This document shows positions 14,272 to 16,555 of a stretch of 16,555 bases of DNA, piece by piece. The DNA comes from Cellvibrionaceae bacterium. Lineage in GTDB: Bacteria > Pseudomonadota > Gammaproteobacteria > Pseudomonadales > Cellvibrionaceae. The stretch spans positions 1-16,555 of the forward strand of contig JAUVQU010000030.1 in the NCBI GenBank assembly GCA_030597965.1, read 5' to 3'. Made by a program: the position numbers and the translations under genes. The notes below the pieces were generated by a model. The model was not told the origin of the DNA, ran no database searches, and saw only the letters and a list, made by a program, of their open reading frames with translations. The first letter of the stretch is position 1, and every line of letters starts with the position of its first letter.

Positions 14272-15294
14272 TCAACCAAAACCAACGTACTCATCAACAA
14301 TATTTGCCATCATTTCAATATGCTCAGTGTCTGCATTTAAACAAGGGATAAATCCATAGCGCTTACCACCGGATCGAATAAATAATTCACGGTTTTCACC
14401 ATCGATTTCCTCAATCGTTTCCAAACAATCAGACGCAAAAGCGGGACAAATAACATCAACACTTTCCACCCCACTTTCCGCCCACTCTACCAGCAATTTA
14501 TTGGTATATGGCTGCAGCCATTCAGCTTTACCTAAGCGTGACTGAAAACTGACACCCCACTCTCCTTTTGGCAAGTCCAAAGCAACAGCAACATGAGTAG
14601 CCGTATACATACATTGATCGTAATAGGGGTCACCTAAATCAATGCAGCGCTTGGGTATGCCATGGAAGGAAAACAACAGCTTTTGTGGCCTTGGTTTTTG
14701 GGGGCTTGACCTATCCTGCCAATAGCGGGAAACAGAAGCGGCCAGAGCGTCAATATAATCCTGTCGCTGACAATAACTTTTGTGAATTCTAATATCCGGT
14801 ATATCACGTTGCAAACGAATCAAATCTGCATACTGATCAAACACAGAGCCAGTGGTTGTCGCCGAGTATTGAGGGTACAAAGGCAAAATAAGAAATTTAT
14901 TCGAGCCCCTGCCTTTAAGCGTCTCAACTTGCCGTGCAAATTTATTGTCGCCATAGGTCATCGCATACGTCACCTCGGGGGCCTCATCACCATGGCGGGC
15001 ACTCAACACACCTTGCAGGGCATCCTTTTGATCCTCAGTGATCACCTTTAAAGGTGATCCCCTATCGGTCCAGATGGATTGATAGAGTTTGGCAACTCGT
15101 TTGGAGCGCAGCGGTAAAATAATACCGTACAGTAACGGCTTCCATATTAAGCTGGGGATTTCGACCACACGCTTATCACTTAGAAACTCAGCCAAAAACG
15201 CCCGAACACCTTTCGCGGTCGGTTCGTCTGGCGTGCCTAAGTTAACTAAAATTACGCCCCACTTGTCTGTCAAAACTTCCTCACTTTGATCCAT
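14272..15294 (-). CDS. hemH: Ferrochelatase
   Basis: Inserts Fe2+ into protoporphyrin IX to make protoheme, the last step of heme synthesis, at the cytosolic face of the inner membrane. It is 340 aa, a usual length. The N-terminal motif VILVNLGTPDEP, the metal-binding catalytic His211 in FSFHGIPKR, and the acidic C-terminal motif CPAFASDCLETIEEI (Glu292) are intact. The start is uncertain. ATG 15292-15294 has no Shine-Dalgarno and lies only 9 nt after a terminator T-tract. An in-frame TTG at 15271-15273 has GAGG 5 nt upstream and would remove 7 unconserved residues. adk precedes it, the order also seen in E. coli. Confidence 0.95.
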   Translation of the reverse strand: MDQSEEVLTDKWGVILVNLGTPDEPTAKGVRAFLAEFLSDKRVVEIPSLIWKPLLYGIILPLRSKRVAKLYQSIWTDRGSPLKVITEDQKDALQGVLSARHGDEAPEVTYAMTYGDNKFARQVETLKGRGSNKFLILPLYPQYSATTTGSVFDQYADLIRLQRDIPDIRIHKSYCQRQDYIDALAASVSRYWQDRSSPQKPRPQKLLFSFHGIPKRCIDLGDPYYDQCMYTATHVAVALDLPKGEWGVSFQSRLGKAEWLQPYTNKLLVEWAESGVESVDVICPAFASDCLETIEEIDGENRELFIRSGGKRYGFIPCLNADTEHIEMMANIVDEYVGFG

Positions 15295-15303
15295 TACCCG
15301 GGC

Positions 15304-15333
15304 AAAAAAATAGGCCCCTAATTAGGAGCCTAT
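15304..15333 (-). terminator. Hairpin plus T-tract between adk and hemH
   Basis: On the minus strand a near-perfect 24-nt palindrome (15333-15310, ATAGGC with GCCTAT and CCTAA with TTAGG, one mismatched pair) is followed at once by seven T residues (15310-15304). It begins about 40 nt after the adk stop and ends 9 nt before the annotated hemH ATG, so it either ends adk transcripts or attenuates read-through into hemH. Confidence 0.8.
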
Positions 15334-15373
15334 TCGATATAAAACATGATACGCAATAGCTATACTAAAAAGA

Positions 15374-16024
15374 TCAAACTAATTTCGCCAACACCTTCTC
15401 GCGAATTGCATCAAGATCGCCCACACCTTCCACCAATGAACACTTGGCCGCATCAGCGCTTGCTGCTTCCAATTTCTCGTAGAACTCAACCAAAGGCTTG
15501 GTTTGCTCATGGTAGATAGCCAGGCGCTTGCGAATAGTCTCTTCCTGATCATCTTCCCGCTGAACAAGGTCTTCACCTGTTACGTCGTCTTTACCTTCTA
15601 CTTTAGGCGCATTGTGCGTCACATGGTAAACGCGGCCTGAAGCCGGGTGAACACGACGACCGCCAAGACGAGCAACAATCTCTTCATCTTCCACATTGAT
15701 TTCCATCACATGGTCAATGGCAATGCTTGCCTCTTGCAGTGCTTCCGCCTGAGGAATAGTGCGAGGAAAACCATCAAACAGGAATCCATTGGCACAATCA
15801 GCTTCCGTAATACGGCTTTTCACCAAACCAATGATCAAGTCATCAGAAACCAGACCACCGGAGGACATAATATCCTTAGCCTGGATACCAAGGGGAGTTC
15901 CAGCCTTTACCGCTGCGCGCAGCATATCCCCAGTAGAAATCTGAGGGATACCATACTTCTCCATAATAAATTGGGCCTGGGTGCCTTTACCTGCGCCTGG
16001 TGCGCCCAATAAGATGATACGCAT
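15374..16024 (-). CDS. adk: Adenylate kinase
   Basis: Catalyses ATP + AMP to 2 ADP in the cytosol. It is 216 aa, the long form with a LID domain, as in E. coli (214 aa). The P-loop GAPGAGKGT occupies residues 7-15. The AMP-binding segment STGDMLRAAV and the FDGFPRT motif follow, and the LID begins GRRVHPASGRVYHV; it lacks the four-Cys zinc site of Gram-positive enzymes. I use ATG 16022-16024, which matches the family N-terminus MRIILLGAPGAGKG and has AGGAG 11 nt upstream. An in-frame ATG at 16078 would place the ribosome binding site inside the gene. A long leader with a candidate promoter lies upstream. Confidence 0.97.
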   Translation of the reverse strand: MRIILLGAPGAGKGTQAQFIMEKYGIPQISTGDMLRAAVKAGTPLGIQAKDIMSSGGLVSDDLIIGLVKSRITEADCANGFLFDGFPRTIPQAEALQEASIAIDHVMEINVEDEEIVARLGGRRVHPASGRVYHVTHNAPKVEGKDDVTGEDLVQREDDQEETIRKRLAIYHEQTKPLVEFYEKLEAASADAAKCSLVEGVGDLDAIREKVLAKLV

Positions 16025-16148
16025 AGTGGGGATTACTCCTGTTGTATTCTCTAATTGCGACCTGCCAACACATGGCAAATCCGCTTAATTCTTATCAATC
16101 TCTGCAGCCGCCGCCATTACAGCTAATTCGAGCAGAAAAACGGAGTTT

Positions 16149-16177
16149 AAGATACACGTAGACTTGCCGAATCACAA
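16149..16177 (-). promoter_or_regulatory. Candidate sigma-70 promoter for adk
   Basis: On the minus strand TTGTGA (16177-16172) and TATCTT (16154-16149) are 17 nt apart; each matches consensus at four of six positions. Initiation near 16142 would leave a leader of about 118 nt. A closer alternative, TTGGCA and TACAAC 16 nt apart near 16066-16039, is similar in quality. Confidence 0.3.
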
Positions 16178-16273
16178 GATAAACACTGAATCCAGGCTGA
16201 CCGTTAGACTAAAGCACACCCATAAGGATAAATTTCAATACAGGCTTGAGATCACACTCGGGAGGAATAAACT

Positions 16274-16296
16274 AAAAAATCGCTGTGGCGTTTTTT
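16274..16296. terminator. Weak terminator-like hairpin upstream of adk
   Basis: An A6 run, CGC, a TGTG loop, GCG and a T6 run form a short stem with one bulged T. It could act as a back-up terminator on either strand. The GC part has only three pairs, so the call is weak. The rest of 16025-16306 holds no gene that I can see. Confidence 0.3.
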
Positions 16297-16306
16297 ACCT
16301 CTGCGG

Positions 16307-16349
16307 ATAAACGAGAAAAGCCACCCGATGGGTGGCTTTTCTCGTTTAT
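16307..16349. terminator. Strong bidirectional terminator with 20-bp perfect stem
   Basis: The arms 16307-16326 and 16330-16349 pair perfectly around a GAT loop; the GC-rich core is GCCACCC/GGGTGGC, flanked by A- and T-rich arms. On the minus strand it starts 1 nt after the CCA of the tRNA-Ser remnant, where a tRNA gene's own terminator would sit. Confidence 0.9.
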
Positions 16350-16350
16350 A

Positions 16351-16372
16351 TGGCGGAGGGAGACCGTCGAAC
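16351..16372 (-). pseudogene. tRNA-Ser 3'-end remnant, putative attachment site
   Basis: On the minus strand, 16372-16351 reads GTTCGA, three further bases, then TCTCCCTCCG and CCA. It matches the T-loop and the 3' acceptor strand of bacterial tRNA-Ser with a TCCCTCC acceptor, but it is 2 nt short between T-loop and acceptor, and the T-stem does not pair with what lies upstream. No D-arm, anticodon arm or 5' acceptor strand is present within the window. A lone tRNA 3' end with the terminator still attached is what remains at the distal end of an element integrated into a tRNA gene. Chance similarity is unlikely but not excluded. Confidence 0.55.
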
Positions 16373-16454
16373 AGGATATACAACTTATTGATAACTAAAA
16401 GAATTAAATAATCACAATCAATTCAATGTTACATTAAAACAAAGTCACCCACCT

Positions 16455-16511
16455 AAAAAATCATACCAAAAAAATATTAACTACTAAGTAACGATGCTTT
16501 TATTTGGTATG
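16455..16511 (-). terminator. Terminator-like hairpin at the right edge
   Basis: CATACCAAA (16462-16470) is complementary to TTTGGTATG (16503-16511); three more A-T pairs follow after one mismatch. On the minus strand a run of six T (16460-16455) comes next. It lies 7 nt after the stop codon of the partial gene at 16519, as expected for that gene's terminator. The loop is long and the stem AT-rich. Confidence 0.5.
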
Positions 16512-16518
16512 CAGCAAA

Positions 16519-16555
16519 TTATTGAAGCCGACTTTCAAGCTTTTTCCTGTACTGG
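16519..16555 (-). CDS. C-terminal end of an unidentified gene
   Basis: The minus strand is open from the right edge to a TAA at 16521-16519, ending QYRKKLESRLQ. Eleven codons cannot identify a family. The basic, helical tail and the terminator-like hairpin just after the stop make a real gene end plausible. Its position next to the putative tRNA-Ser attachment site makes an integrase or another element gene a reasonable guess, no more. The frame could also be open by chance. Confidence 0.3.
   Translation of the reverse strand, partial: QYRKKLESRLQ

Noticed and set aside
16025..16078. N-terminal extension of adenylate kinase to an ATG at 16078
   Set aside because: The extension contains the AGGAG ribosome binding site, and the family begins at MRIILLGAPGAGKG.

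Overview
The window looks like a chromosomal segment of a non-enteric gammaproteobacterium, probably a marine or environmental relative of the Pseudomonadales/Cellvibrionales. This is an inference from an AlgP-like Lys/Ala-rich histone-H1-like protein, Pseudomonas-style REP palindromes (GTAGGAGC...GCGAACAGC), an ApeB-type M18 aminopeptidase and the conserved adk-hemH order. Nearly all genes are recognisable housekeeping or catabolic families.

Layout. Positions 1-2617 (+) hold the end of a catabolic block: the C-terminal part of an acylating acetaldehyde dehydrogenase, its partner 4-hydroxy-2-oxovalerate aldolase, and a classical SDR dehydrogenase closed by a strong terminator. The first two enzymes finish meta-cleavage pathways of aromatic or steroid rings, giving pyruvate and acetyl-CoA. 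Positions 2776-5243 (+) form a tight apparent operon: a LuxR-family regulator, a zinc-ribbon Nudix hydrolase and the 16S rRNA methyltransferase RsmE (the last two overlap by 4 nt). It converges on ttcA (-). The palindromic element between rsmE and ttcA contains both stop codons at mirror-image positions. ttcA and bioA diverge from an intergenic region with degenerate REP palindromes. bioA (+) converges on trpS (-) across a well-preserved REP doublet.

From 7852 to 16024 every gene is on the minus strand. In transcription order these are adk, hemH, algP, tsaB, uppP, an M18 aminopeptidase, a homologue of tRNA-queuosine mannosyltransferase, and trpS. Terminators separate adk from hemH and algP from tsaB. 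The window is rich in RNA-modification and translation genes (rsmE, ttcA, tsaB, the queuosine mannosyltransferase homologue, trpS), but they are not one operon.

The right edge changes character. A 20-bp perfect-stem terminator at 16307-16349 is preceded on the minus strand by a 22-nt sequence resembling the 3' end of tRNA-Ser (CCA included), with no tRNA body upstream of it. Beyond lies AT-rich DNA, a second terminator and the last codons of a minus-strand gene. The simplest reading is the distal attachment site of an element integrated into a tRNA-Ser gene, with the element continuing past the window's right end.

I found no CRISPR array, complete tRNA or rRNA, complete transposase or recognisable defence system. 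The items most worth a second look are the putative island boundary, the REP elements, the stop-codon palindrome, the hairpin abutting hemH and the queuosine mannosyltransferase homologue.
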